Assembly: GCF_026805545.1 (NCBI RefSeq)
Contig: NZ_JAPRFR010000001.1
Location: forward strand, 496,001-560,000
Source of the DNA: Aerococcus kribbianus
GTDB lineage: Bacteria > Bacillota > Bacilli > Lactobacillales > Aerococcaceae
Length of the DNA: 64,000 nucleotides
Direction: 5' to 3'
The position numbers were made by a program, and so were the translations under genes. Below, one piece after another: positions 54,432 through 63,039 of this stretch. Below the pieces are notes generated by a model. The model had not been told where the DNA came from, made no database searches, and was given only the letters and a program-made list of their open reading frames with translations. The stretch's first letter is position 1. Every line of letters starts with the position of its first letter.

Positions 54432-56783
54432 TTATTTAACTTTTTTCTTACCCGCAAAGGTGAAGATTAAGCCTAGTCCGGCTAATAAGCTTCCTACTAC
54501 TGTTAATGGTGTAGCTTCTTGACCAGTAGCTGGTAGGCTGCTTGCTTTGACTTCTTTGTCGGCTTGTTTTTCACCGGCAGTTTCTTTATGTCCGCCCTTG
54601 TCAGCTTGGTCAGCCTTAGCTGCTTCAACGACTGCCACTACTGGGTCTTGGTCAGCTTTAGCATGATTTCCTGCTTCTTCTGCTTTACCAGAGACTGTCG
54701 CTTCAGGGTCTGTATCCGTATTATCTGCTTTGTTAGTGTCTTCCTTACCAGCGTCGCCCTTAGGTGTTTCTTCCTTACCAGTGTTGGCTTCTTCATCCTT
54801 AACCGGTGGGACAACTTGGTCGCCCTCTTGATTACCAGCTTCTTCGTTACCTGCTTGGTTGTTTTCAGCCAAGTCTGCGTTGTGGGCAGCTAGGTCAAAT
54901 TGATCGTTAATTAATGAATAAGAAGCGATCAATTTCGGTTGACGCAATTCTGGTGTTTCTGCATCAAGGACATTACCTTCCACTTGGTAAAGGTCGATAC
55001 GCAATTCATCAGGTGTTACAGTGTAAACCCCAAAGTTTTGCGTTGATGATTCCCGATTGTTGGAATGAGAGTTTTCAAAGTATGGCGAATCACCTGGTTG
55101 GTCAGAACGATCAAATAGTGACCGGTAGTAGTCAAGATCTTCTTGCGTCATATGACTTAATTTTGGACGAACCTTGTGAATATGTTCTAATGGTGCATTA
55201 TAAATATCATCATAGAGTTTGGTTCCGGCCGCATTCGGAATCACAAACATTGTTCCATCAGTCATCAAGAATTCGCGTCCTTGGTCATCTGTCAACAAGT
55301 CAGATTGCTTGTCAACTGCCCCATCTGAGAAAACATCGATGTTTGCCACTAAAGGTTTTGTGGTGGTTAAGACATGGTCGTGACCGTTTAAGACTAAGTC
55401 AACATCATGTTTATCTAAGATCGTAATCAAATCTTCACGTACGGCTTGCACATCAGCATCTTGCAGTGAGTGGTAAGAAGAAGAGTACAATGGTTTGTGA
55501 TAAGTCACTACTAACCAGTTCACCCCACGTTGACGGGCATCGGCAAGGTCATTATCTAACCATGACAATTGCTCGTTAGATAGGGCCGCACCATTCGGAT
55601 TGTCAGCATCTTTTTGATTGTCATTAGTGTTTAAAACAACAAAGTGGCTACCATTATAGTCATAAGAATAGTAAGTTCCGGCATCTTCTGAGTTAGTGAT
55701 TGGCACATTCAGATGGTCCACATAAGATGTCTTGTAAGTATCATGGTTCCCTGGCACAAAGGTATGGGCGACATTTAAATAACCTGCTTGTGATTGGTTC
55801 ATGATGTCTTTCCATTCATCTTCCACTGCAGATACTTCCACAATGTCACCAGTATGTAAGGCGAAATCAGCATCACCAGCAACAGCCAAGGCTTCATTTA
55901 AGGTTTGTGCCCCAAAAGCAGCTTCATTACGGGCATTTTCATTCCAGAAGGCATTTTGCGTGTCAGTGTAATGAACAAATTTGAATGGATCTTGGCCAGC
56001 AGCTGCCGTTTTGAAAGTCCCTAAAGGTGACATATGACCAGTGGCACCTAAGCGGTAGTAGTAAGTGGTGTTGGCTTTTAAGCCAGTAGCCTTAGCTTTG
56101 TTGATGGTTTCCATAACCGGTTGTAAGCTGGCACCATCACTGTAAGCGCCCCCTGTCCAGTCGTGGTTGTCTTGGGCAATCACGTCATCAGTGAAGTAAA
56201 CCGAACGCCCTTCTTCATCATAATCAGCTAATTCATAAATGACATTGCCATCTTGGTCCCGTTCCAAGTGGTTGGTTTGGGTTCCCTTTTGTTGGGCCTC
56301 GAAACGTTTACCATCAGATAAGTCTTCGTGTTCAGACACAATGACATGGGCATCTTCAAGGGCATCCTTGGTATACCAGTTGAAGGCCATTTCTGAGCTA
56401 GGGTCAGAAGGAATGGTCGTCGCAATCCGGTCAGGATCGTTTGATTGTTCCACAGGGGCGACTTCTGGTTTTTCATAAGAAACAGCCACTTCTTGGTTAC
56501 CCACTTGGGCCGTTAATTCCTCGGCTGCTTGGTCTGCTTGGTCTTCAGCCGCTTGGTCGGCTTCAGGTGTTGCTTCTGCTGTAGGTTCAGCATCAGCTGC
56601 TGCTTGCCCTTGGTCTTCAGCTGGGGCCGGTGCTTGTTCAGCTGGTGCTGCTTGGCTAGCTGCAGTTGTTGTTTGGCTAGGAAGTCCTTCCTCTGCTGCT
56701 AATGTACTTTGTGAATAAGCACCCAATAGAGACACGGTAATTAAACCTGATAGGAATAAATGCTTGTACTTGCGATTCGCCAT
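54432..56783 (-). CDS. LPXTG cell-wall-anchored purple-acid-phosphatase-like metallophosphoesterase
   Basis: A surface phosphoesterase of 783 residues. Parts in order: signal peptide ending near TLAAEEG (about 30); Ala/Glu/Gln-rich stretch (30-90); fibronectin-like purple acid phosphatase N-domain (about 120-260); calcineurin-like domain with HYTDTQN (271), HTGDIVE (310), PGNHDTY (344), TYHKPLY (427) and NGHDHV (466); an Asn/Glu/Lys-rich region (about 645-740); sortase motif LPATG, hydrophobic helix and KKKVK tail. ATG 56783 follows AAGGAGG. It may release phosphate or act on extracellular nucleotides; the substrate is inferred only by fold. Confidence 0.93.
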   Translation of the reverse strand: MANRKYKHLFLSGLITVSLLGAYSQSTLAAEEGLPSQTTTAASQAAPAEQAPAPAEDQGQAAADAEPTAEATPEADQAAEDQADQAAEELTAQVGNQEVAVSYEKPEVAPVEQSNDPDRIATTIPSDPSSEMAFNWYTKDALEDAHVIVSEHEDLSDGKRFEAQQKGTQTNHLERDQDGNVIYELADYDEEGRSVYFTDDVIAQDNHDWTGGAYSDGASLQPVMETINKAKATGLKANTTYYYRLGATGHMSPLGTFKTAAAGQDPFKFVHYTDTQNAFWNENARNEAAFGAQTLNEALAVAGDADFALHTGDIVEVSAVEDEWKDIMNQSQAGYLNVAHTFVPGNHDTYKTSYVDHLNVPITNSEDAGTYYSYDYNGSHFVVLNTNDNQKDADNPNGAALSNEQLSWLDNDLADARQRGVNWLVVTYHKPLYSSSYHSLQDADVQAVREDLITILDKHDVDLVLNGHDHVLTTTKPLVANIDVFSDGAVDKQSDLLTDDQGREFLMTDGTMFVIPNAAGTKLYDDIYNAPLEHIHKVRPKLSHMTQEDLDYYRSLFDRSDQPGDSPYFENSHSNNRESSTQNFGVYTVTPDELRIDLYQVEGNVLDAETPELRQPKLIASYSLINDQFDLAAHNADLAENNQAGNEEAGNQEGDQVVPPVKDEEANTGKEETPKGDAGKEDTNKADNTDTDPEATVSGKAEEAGNHAKADQDPVVAVVEAAKADQADKGGHKETAGEKQADKEVKASSLPATGQEATPLTVVGSLLAGLGLIFTFAGKKKVK

Positions 56784-56944
56784 ACTTTTCCTCCTTAAAA
56801 TACTTGAGCAACTCGACATATTCACTATACCGAATAAATATTTATTTCCTGTAAATTTTAGGTAAAGTTGCTGTAAATTTGGCCAAAAGCATAAATTTCA
56901 CCTTCAAAATAAACAAGGCTTAAATTCAAGAATTCGTCAAAAAA

Positions 56945-56972
56945 AGAAACTTGCATTTTGTGCAAGTTTCTT
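56945..56972 (-). terminator. Terminator after the amidase gene
   Basis: AGAAACTTGCA against TGCAAGTTTCT with loop TTTTG; on the minus strand it is followed by seven T. It closes the sigma-amidase transcript. Confidence 0.88.
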
Positions 56973-56974
56973 CC

Positions 56975-57014
56975 TATATATGTACAGTGTAAATATATGA
57001 ACTGTACATATATA
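56975..57014. repeat. Perfect 14-bp inverted repeat after the amidase gene
   Basis: TATATATGTACAGT (56975-56988) faces its exact complement (57001-57014) across 12 bases. It lies between the amidase stop and its terminator. It could be an RNA stem protecting the 3' end or a protein-binding site. Confidence 0.6.
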
Positions 57015-57043
57015 TCACCTAGGACCAAAGATATCTTAGCTAA

Positions 57044-57616
57044 TTACTTACAGGTACAAGACTCCTCTTCCAAATGTTGGCCCATAATCGCAGCCACTAT
57101 ATCACGGGCCACCTGGTCGAGATGGTTGAGGTAATAGTCGCGATCCTGGTTATTAGCCAGGAAAAAGAGTTCAAGTAGGCGGTAGTTGATGCCATGGCTA
57201 GCGGCCATGTTGAGGTTCAAGAGGTCTTGACGTTTACTCAAGCCCCGACTGGTACGCGTGACCAAGCCAAAGTGCTGGTCGATACAGTCTAGGAGGTTTA
57301 GGTCAATGGCATCCGCTTGGAAGCGACGATGGATAATCACATGACCACCAGCCCCTGGTTTTTGCGCCGCATCCAAATGCAGCTCCACAACAATATAATT
57401 TTTATAGGCTAAAATATCCTTGGCATGGTAGTAGAGATTACCCGGATAGAATTTCGCCTTAAGATGATGGGCTTGGCACCATTTCTCCAAATAGGGTTTT
57501 AGCTTGCGGATCATCTTAGCTTCGGTGTAATCCTTGTAGACACAGCCCGTGTCTCCTTCCCCATGGCCAAAAGCAAATAAGACACCGGTGTAGTTTTTGT
57601 AGTTAGTTGTTTTCAT
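57044..57616 (-). CDS. N-acetylmuramoyl-L-alanine amidase domain protein (Amidase_3-like)
   Basis: A 190-residue single-domain peptidoglycan amidase. The zinc ligands and catalytic acid of the Amidase_3 family are in place: H18 (FAFGHGEGDTG), E32 (YTEAKMI), H80 (VELHLDA) and E149 (YRLLELFFLAN). No signal peptide, no wall-binding domain and no holin nearby, so export is unexplained. The C-terminus is Cys-rich (ESCTCK). AAAGGAG is 6 bp before ATG 57616, which overlaps the end of the sigma gene by 14 bp, so the two are co-translated. Confidence 0.8.
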   Translation of the reverse strand: MKTTNYKNYTGVLFAFGHGEGDTGCVYKDYTEAKMIRKLKPYLEKWCQAHHLKAKFYPGNLYYHAKDILAYKNYIVVELHLDAAQKPGAGGHVIIHRRFQADAIDLNLLDCIDQHFGLVTRTSRGLSKRQDLLNLNMAASHGINYRLLELFFLANNQDRDYYLNHLDQVARDIVAAIMGQHLEEESCTCK

Positions 57617-58154
57617 TGCGGTCTCCTTTCCAGAGTAAGGGTTTTAAGGCGGCAAGTTTTTTAGCTAGGCGGCGTTTGCGGCCGTGAATGGCTTGACGAG
57701 TGACCTGGTACTTGTCAGTAAAATAGTGAGAATCGCCGCGGTGGAGAATCACATCCATGAGAAAGGCATAGTCCTGATCAGATAAAATCTTCTTGGCCTT
57801 GGCCATAAAGACCCGTGACATGAGCCCTGATTCGGCGACGGCATCATAGGTCAGGACATCAAACACTTGGTCCACGACTTCTTCCCTTTGTTTGCGACGG
57901 GAATGCTGACGAAGAAAATCTAAGAGTCGCCAGCGGATTAAATTCATGGCGTAGGCAGTAAAACGATAATTATCCTCATCAGACAAGGCATCCCCATCAA
58001 AATCTTGAGCGCATCGGTAGAGGTTAATCTGACTCTGCTGGTAGCAGTCATCATAGTAATCGTCATAGGGATAAATGTGCAAGTCCCATAAGATACGGTG
58101 TAACATGGCTTGGTACTGGTCGAGTAAACGTGGGTAGTCTTCTGCTTGAAACAT
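57603..58154 (-). CDS. ComX/SigH-like alternative sigma factor
   Basis: A 183-residue sigma-70-family protein of the short, competence type. A weakly conserved N-terminus (HRILWDLHIYPYDDYYDD) is followed by region 2 (RFTAYAMNLIRWRLLDFLRQ, about 64-83), then an acidic linker and a region-4-like HTH (FTDKYQVTRQAIHGRKRRLA, about 143-162). Extracytoplasmic-function factors usually come with an anti-sigma gene; none is present. AGGATG precedes ATG 58154. It is divergent from a ComK-like gene and overlaps an amidase gene. The sigma identity is fairly secure, the competence role inferred. Confidence 0.78.
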   Translation of the reverse strand: MFQAEDYPRLLDQYQAMLHRILWDLHIYPYDDYYDDCYQQSQINLYRCAQDFDGDALSDEDNYRFTAYAMNLIRWRLLDFLRQHSRRKQREEVVDQVFDVLTYDAVAESGLMSRVFMAKAKKILSDQDYAFLMDVILHRGDSHYFTDKYQVTRQAIHGRKRRLAKKLAALKPLLWKGDRNENN

Positions 58155-58449
58155 AAATCACATCCTTCACTTATTTGCCGGCACAACAAGCATAAGGCCT
58201 AGTGATAAATTTTGCTAATCGAAAAATGTGCTATTTTCTTGGTCAAATTGCTGAATTTCTCATTAAAAATAGCGAAATTTCCCCAATAATAAGCCTTTAT
58301 AAGTGATTTTTAGTTTAATTTGATTTTATTTTTACGTAAAACGGTTATTTTATCAACAAAAAGATGGAAAGTGATTTTTTTCAATAAAAAAGTTTACAGG
58401 GAGAAAAAAATATATTATATTTAAATCAGTTTTTCAAAGGAGGAAAGAA
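58155..58449. other. Divergent regulatory region between sigma and comK-like genes
   Basis: 295 bp, very AT-rich, with many A and T tracts such as GAAAAATGTGCTATTTTC (58216-58233). This kind of tract suits ComK binding (paired AAAA/TTTT boxes), but no exact AAAA-N5-TTTT pair was confirmed. It contains the rightward promoter at 58393-58421. Confidence 0.5.
58393..58421 (+). promoter_or_regulatory. Promoter of the comK-like gene
   Basis: TTTACA (58393-58398), a 17-bp spacer, TATATT (58416-58421). The strong site AAAGGAGG is 6 bp before ATG 58450. Confidence 0.7.
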
Positions 58450-59199
58450 ATGAAAACCAATAGTATTAATGATTTTGTTTATCGCAATTTATGTGAAATC
58501 AATAACGACCGCTTAGAGACCTTGCCACTAATGCCCCATTTTTGCTTTGATTATTCGATTATTGCCATTATTGATTTAAAACAATTCAACCATCCTGCCC
58601 AAAGCTTAGTGCTATTAATGGACCAGGATCCTATTCTTGTGCAAGAAAGTCCCAATCAAATTATGAAACCTTGGATTAAAAAAGCCAGCCGCTTTGAAAA
58701 TGATTTGGATAGTGGCTTTAGCGATTCAGGCCGTAAGAAACCATATAAACGCCCCATTACTATTGGTAACTTTAGCTTTACTCCGTTTACGACATCTCAC
58801 TCCTCAAATAATTGGTTAGCGATTCACTATATCGCGTCTATTGATAATTATGAGGATGCTACTGCTATCCGCATTAATGACAAACAAAGTTTCAAACTTG
58901 ACACCGACTATCAAAAACTTAAAAAGAAACTGGATTATGCTAAAAAGGAAAGTCTTAAACAGTACAACTATTTTTATGGACTCTTTTCCTACTTTGCTTC
59001 CACTCCCGGACTACCGATGCAAATTCGTCGTCCTCAGACGAACAATGGTTTTGCGCCCTTAGAGGAGTGGTTCTTTTTTTTAGATCGAACAATTTTTGCA
59101 TTTTTAGATAAGATTCCTGAGGAAGATTTGATTTCTGATAAGGAGAAGAATTTTTATAAGAAAATACGTCGACGTATTAAGGAAGAGAGGAGTAGATAA
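58450..59199 (+). CDS. ComK-like competence transcription factor
   Basis: A 249-residue protein with the pattern of ComK-family regulators. Key stretches are SGRKKPYKRPI (93-103), matching the GRK...KPPI segment of ComK, then FTPFTTS (110-116) and NWLAIHY (121-127), matching FPT.S....W....HV, and a following region rich in Lys (TDYQKLKKKLDYAKKE). The C-terminal extension (about 175-249) is longer than Bacillus ComK and basic at its end (KKIRRRIKEERSR). In the ComK family this protein activates DNA-uptake genes. Divergent from the sigma gene; a structured repeat begins 2 bp after its stop. Confidence 0.6.
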   Translation: MKTNSINDFVYRNLCEINNDRLETLPLMPHFCFDYSIIAIIDLKQFNHPAQSLVLLMDQDPILVQESPNQIMKPWIKKASRFENDLDSGFSDSGRKKPYKRPITIGNFSFTPFTTSHSSNNWLAIHYIASIDNYEDATAIRINDKQSFKLDTDYQKLKKKLDYAKKESLKQYNYFYGLFSYFASTPGLPMQIRRPQTNNGFAPLEEWFFFLDRTIFAFLDKIPEEDLISDKEKNFYKKIRRRIKEERSR

Positions 59200-59200
59200 A

Positions 59201-59318
59201 AAGGGTGTGACAAAAGTCGTTCAGAACAGAAGCCTTGGACTAAAACTCGAAAGATGACGAACAGTCATCAGAGAGCTTTTAAGAAAGGCAGTCTGTTCTG
59301 ACTTTTGGAACCCGACTA
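59201..59318 (+). repeat. Structured hairpin repeat, type A, single copy
   Basis: AAGGGTGTGA begins 2 bp after the comK-like stop. The outer helix CAAAAGTC-GTTC-AGAACAG against CTGTTCT-GACTTTTG keeps the four-base left bulge. CTAAAA/TTTTAAG and GATGAC-GAACA-GTCATC replace CCAAAA/TTTTGG and GATGGC/GCCATC of other copies, with pairing kept. It ends ACCCGACT. Confidence 0.9.
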
Positions 59319-59346
59319 GGAGATACATATCCGTATATCATAAAAA

Positions 59347-59371
59347 GGCTGGGACTTTTTTGGTCCCAGCC
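59347..59371. terminator. Terminator after the repeat / DUF218 gene
   Basis: GGCTGGGAC (59347-59355) against GTCCCAGCC (59363-59371), preceded by AAAAA. It lies between the convergent comK-like and DUF218 genes. Confidence 0.85.
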
Positions 59372-59385
59372 TAGTTTATTTAAAT

Positions 59386-59985
59386 TTATGAAGGTTCATG
59401 ATTGATAAAATGATACAGGCCAAAGAGATAGCCCCAATATTTCCAGTATTCAGCCTGGGCAATATTTTGCACGTAATCAGGGGCCTCTTGCCAAGTGACA
59501 AGTTCGCCGTCAACGAGGTGATAAGCAGCAACATAGGTTAAATCAAAACCATAGTCTTTGTTGACCCGATCATAGATTAATTTGGTTCGACGCATATGGT
59601 AGTCAGAGGTAGTGATAATAGCGGAATCATAACCTAGTTCAGCCATCATTTCTAGAGTATAAACAGCATTCTCATAGGTTGAGGTGGCATGTGGTTCATT
59701 GATTAATTGGTCCGAACTAGCACCAGCTGCCTGATAATATTGGCCATTTATTTCATCTAAGGGTGAGGCAATAATCTTGCCCGAACGGGAATAACCGTCT
59801 TCAAGAAGAGATACAGCCTTATTGGCACGTTCTTCTGTGAGCTCCCCTTCTGGGACGATGATAACATCAGATACCTTGGGTTCTTGGTCGACAATTAAAT
59901 TATTTAAGATAATTTGGCGACTAATTAAATAAAATGCTATAGGAAAGACGATTATTGTTCCTATAATTAATAAAGCTTTTTTCAT
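59386..59985 (-). CDS. YdcF/SanA-family (DUF218) membrane-anchored protein
   Basis: A 199-residue protein with one N-terminal helix (about 4-22) and an extracellular DUF218 domain. The domain shows DVIIVPEGELTEERANKAVSLL, ATSTYENAVYTLEM and AIITTSDYHMRRTKLI. Relatives such as SanA, ElyC and YdcF are tied to envelope integrity, but the reaction is unknown. It stands next to the polysaccharide cluster. AAAGGAATTGAAACAAA lies before the ATG at moderate spacing. Confidence 0.88.
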   Translation of the reverse strand: MKKALLIIGTIIVFPIAFYLISRQIILNNLIVDQEPKVSDVIIVPEGELTEERANKAVSLLEDGYSRSGKIIASPLDEINGQYYQAAGASSDQLINEPHATSTYENAVYTLEMMAELGYDSAIITTSDYHMRRTKLIYDRVNKDYGFDLTYVAAYHLVDGELVTWQEAPDYVQNIAQAEYWKYWGYLFGLYHFINHEPS

Positions 59986-60113
59986 TTTGTTTCAATTCCT
60001 TTTGGCTTGATGATAGCTACAAGGATAACATATAGAGATGAAAATAGTGCAATAAAAACATTGAAATCTTAATTAATAAGTGGCTAACAATTATAAGTGA
60101 TTTCGATGCGAAC

Positions 60114-61511
60114 TTATTTTCTTAATGATCGAACAATCTTTCTAATGAAGTGTCTCATTTTTCCTATTACTGTTAATTGCTGAAATGTCATCTTCTGATA
60201 AACATTTGCATATTCTTGTTCTAACGGTGTCATTAAATTTATAAATTCCATTAAGTCATCATGTTCTAAACTTTTTTTGAATTGTGTATGACTCAAAGTA
60301 GAAATCTTATACCGCAAATCTTGCACTTCTTTTCGAGATTGACTGATATTATTATTTGGCTCAACTCTTTTTTTAGGCGTCCATTCTTGTTTTTCCTCTT
60401 GTTTATATAATCGGTAGCTCAATTCCTGCTGGGTGTGGCGAAAATGACTAGCTTGAGATCGATTAATAACTTCCTTATCCACTCGATCAAATACTAATCT
60501 CTTTTCTTCCATAGCATCTTGAATCAATGCATTAATTTCAGGATGACGTACTACAAGAATATTATTACCACCGCTATCTTTTTGATATTCTTTAATCCAG
60601 GCATCTCCGACAGTGACATCTGCAGTTTCATTCATCACATCATCAGTGTAATCCGAAGCAAAAGGTTTGAAATAACCATGACCCCAGTTTTGACCTTTTA
60701 ATTGACTTTTTGGCGTAATGACTTCTTGAATGCTGCCATCATTATTTTTCCCAATCACTTTAATCCCATAATCATTTGCTGGTCGATCATCAAGTTTGTG
60801 TCTAAAATCAATATCAACCAACTCAGCAGGTTTCACGCCCATTTGCCATGCCATAAAATCTGCAAATCGACTACTCTTTTGATGTCCACAGACGAGCCCG
60901 ATGGTATATTTTATCGTTTCTTTAAAGTCTTCATTATAATACTGAAGTAGTCTCACAGCCATAATAAAACTTGGAATGCCAACTATGGCATAGTGTTTAT
61001 TCGACTTTCTTATTTTCTTTAATACCTTTGAGAGCTCAACAGGATAATATTTTGTTTTGGCACCATCAATAATTTCATCAATGGTGTCAGAAATATCATA
61101 TTCGAATAATTTACCGGGCGTACTGGATTTCTTTACGTGAATCACACCATCAATTTTGTTTTGTTTATAAAGTTCGACTAATATCCAACTGGCAAATCCT
61201 CCTGATGACGCATTTTCTCTAAAACTTTCTTCATTAACATGACCAACATAGTTGTCCAAATAATAACCAAGCCTTTGGTCATAATTAATATTTGGGACAC
61301 CTGCATACAGTTTTTCACCCATTAAGCTTTCATCGATTTCTTCATTAAAATTGGGCGACAATTTTAAAGTTGCGTCATCAATAGCTTTTGAAAAGGTTTC
61401 CTCATAAAGCCCATACTCATTTAACTCAACTTTGCAATCATCATCAATGACTGCCATGACACCACTGGCTTCGCTATATTTCTTTAATTCATTAAATTGA
61501 TTTAATTCCAT
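60114..61511 (-). CDS. FrhB-type (F420 hydrogenase beta-like) protein of a polysaccharide cluster
   Basis: A 465-residue protein. The central part (about 90-370) matches the FrhB/FdhB family: SSGGFASWILVELYKQNKIDGVI, GIPSFIMAVRLLQYY, GLVCGHQKSS and DVTVGDAWI. The N-terminal ferredoxin region usual in relatives is lost or degenerate; no CxxCxxC is seen. Such proteins accompany pyruvyl transferases in capsule or wall-polysaccharide clusters, where they may act in sugar modification. The C-terminal 90 residues are charged and helical. 18 bp after the flippase gene. Confidence 0.82.
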   Translation of the reverse strand: MELNQFNELKKYSEASGVMAVIDDDCKVELNEYGLYEETFSKAIDDATLKLSPNFNEEIDESLMGEKLYAGVPNINYDQRLGYYLDNYVGHVNEESFRENASSGGFASWILVELYKQNKIDGVIHVKKSSTPGKLFEYDISDTIDEIIDGAKTKYYPVELSKVLKKIRKSNKHYAIVGIPSFIMAVRLLQYYNEDFKETIKYTIGLVCGHQKSSRFADFMAWQMGVKPAELVDIDFRHKLDDRPANDYGIKVIGKNNDGSIQEVITPKSQLKGQNWGHGYFKPFASDYTDDVMNETADVTVGDAWIKEYQKDSGGNNILVVRHPEINALIQDAMEEKRLVFDRVDKEVINRSQASHFRHTQQELSYRLYKQEEKQEWTPKKRVEPNNNISQSRKEVQDLRYKISTLSHTQFKKSLEHDDLMEFINLMTPLEQEYANVYQKMTFQQLTVIGKMRHFIRKIVRSLRK

Positions 61512-61529
61512 ATTTAACCCTCTCTAGCA

Positions 61530-63032
61530 TTAATTAAATGGCTGCTTCAATAGTTGTTTTTCACTTGCATTTAATGCAAAACACCAAACACTAGCACAGA
61601 AACAAAGTGCGTAAATCAAACCATAAACACCTAATAGAATCAAACTATCGATGGTGACAAAGTAATGGATTAACCCTCCAATTAAGAAAGGGAGCAATAG
61701 TGCAGGGAATGTTGAAAAGATATTCTGCCAAAATTTAATGATGTCAAGTCCAATATTTTTATGATAATAAATATTTATTATCAAACCATTACCAATTAAT
61801 AGAGACAATGAAGTCCCGATCGCGGCGCCTAATCCCCCATATATTTGGGATAAAGGAATGGTTAGTACTACATTAAAAATTGCAATTATGAATAATACAA
61901 TCGATCTAAATTGATGTTTGTTTTGTGATCTTTGGATTTCAATTCCAACATTTTGAATAAGCGGTATGGTTAACGGAATGATTAATATCAAGGCAATTTG
62001 GTAGGCTTCTTCATAACCATCGCCAGCCCAAATATTAATAAACTCTTGACCAAAAATAACGAAGCCAGAAGCCACTAAAATTAATATGAAAAATTGTATT
62101 CGCCCTACCATATTGAATAAGACATTAATTTCTCTTTTGTAGTCATTCGATCCAATCATCTGATGAATTTTAGGGGTAAATATTTGCGAAATAACAGTGG
62201 ACATTTGAGTATAATATAAAGATATTTTCTCTCCTACACTATAGATAGCAACCGATAAGGTCCCTCGGTACCTACCTAATATAACCTTATCAAGTTCATT
62301 ATTGATTTGGTCTACAACCATATTCAAGAAGATAAAGAACGAATAGCTACCCACACTAATGAACAATTCTTTATCAAAACGATTAAAGATAAACTTAATA
62401 TTAAGTTTAGTAAAACAATAAATCACATTCGCTAATAATGTAACAACATTGACTAGAACTGTTACCAGTACTAAACCGATTGAACCATAGCCAGCTAACA
62501 AAACTGGTAAGGAAATCAGCGGACTTGAAATTTGATTAATGATAGCGATAATGTTCTGAAAAATAAACCGTTGATTCGCAGTGATATAAGTAGAAAAGAC
62601 CATTAAATTAAATCTAAAGAACATATTGAAAATAAGGAGTAAAACCATAATTTTCATTTTATGCATTTCTACCATTGTCAAACCATCACCGAAAACTAAA
62701 TTAAGATTTTCGGTGATAATGAAACCAGCAAAAAGAACTAGGAGACTTATAAAAATATATATAATTGTAAATTGTCCATTTAATGCTGCAATACCTGCTT
62801 GATCATTTTTTATTTTATATTTGGAAAAAAAGTGAACATAGGAACTATCAAAGCCAAAATTTAAAACACCTAAAGAGGCAATGACAGCAGCAACTAAATT
62901 ATATAAACCAAAGTCATCTTGACCTAGTAACCGTATCATTATCGGGGTATATAGAATACCAATGGCTATACCTAATCCCCGTGATATATATGATAATACA
63001 GCTCCTATTCGTCGTTCTTTATAAGTCTCCAT
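61530..63032 (-). CDS. Oligosaccharide flippase (Wzx / MOP family)
   Basis: A 500-residue membrane protein with about 14 helices. The N-terminus reads RRIGAVLSYISRGLGIAIG, with LLGQDDFGLYNLV and YVHFFSKYK, the standard Wzx/RfbX start. It moves lipid-linked repeat units across the membrane. It lies between a pyruvyl transferase and the FrhB-like gene, all in one direction with short gaps, so it belongs to a surface polysaccharide operon entering from beyond 64000. Confidence 0.95.
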   Translation of the reverse strand: METYKERRIGAVLSYISRGLGIAIGILYTPIMIRLLGQDDFGLYNLVAAVIASLGVLNFGFDSSYVHFFSKYKIKNDQAGIAALNGQFTIIYIFISLLVLFAGFIITENLNLVFGDGLTMVEMHKMKIMVLLLIFNMFFRFNLMVFSTYITANQRFIFQNIIAIINQISSPLISLPVLLAGYGSIGLVLVTVLVNVVTLLANVIYCFTKLNIKFIFNRFDKELFISVGSYSFFIFLNMVVDQINNELDKVILGRYRGTLSVAIYSVGEKISLYYTQMSTVISQIFTPKIHQMIGSNDYKREINVLFNMVGRIQFFILILVASGFVIFGQEFINIWAGDGYEEAYQIALILIIPLTIPLIQNVGIEIQRSQNKHQFRSIVLFIIAIFNVVLTIPLSQIYGGLGAAIGTSLSLLIGNGLIINIYYHKNIGLDIIKFWQNIFSTFPALLLPFLIGGLIHYFVTIDSLILLGVYGLIYALCFCASVWCFALNASEKQLLKQPFN

Positions 63033-63039
63033 ACATTAT

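Noticed and set aside
54914-55426. 170-codon ORF on the plus strand inside the LPXTG phosphoesterase gene
   Set aside because: It is a shadow of a gene with intact signal peptide, catalytic motifs and LPATG anchor; the opposite frame has no family features or ribosome site.
57044-58154. Prophage lysis module (sigma-like regulator plus endolysin)
   Set aside because: No holin, structural phage genes, integrase or attachment sites in the neighbourhood; the partner across the promoter region is ComK-like. Not fully excluded.
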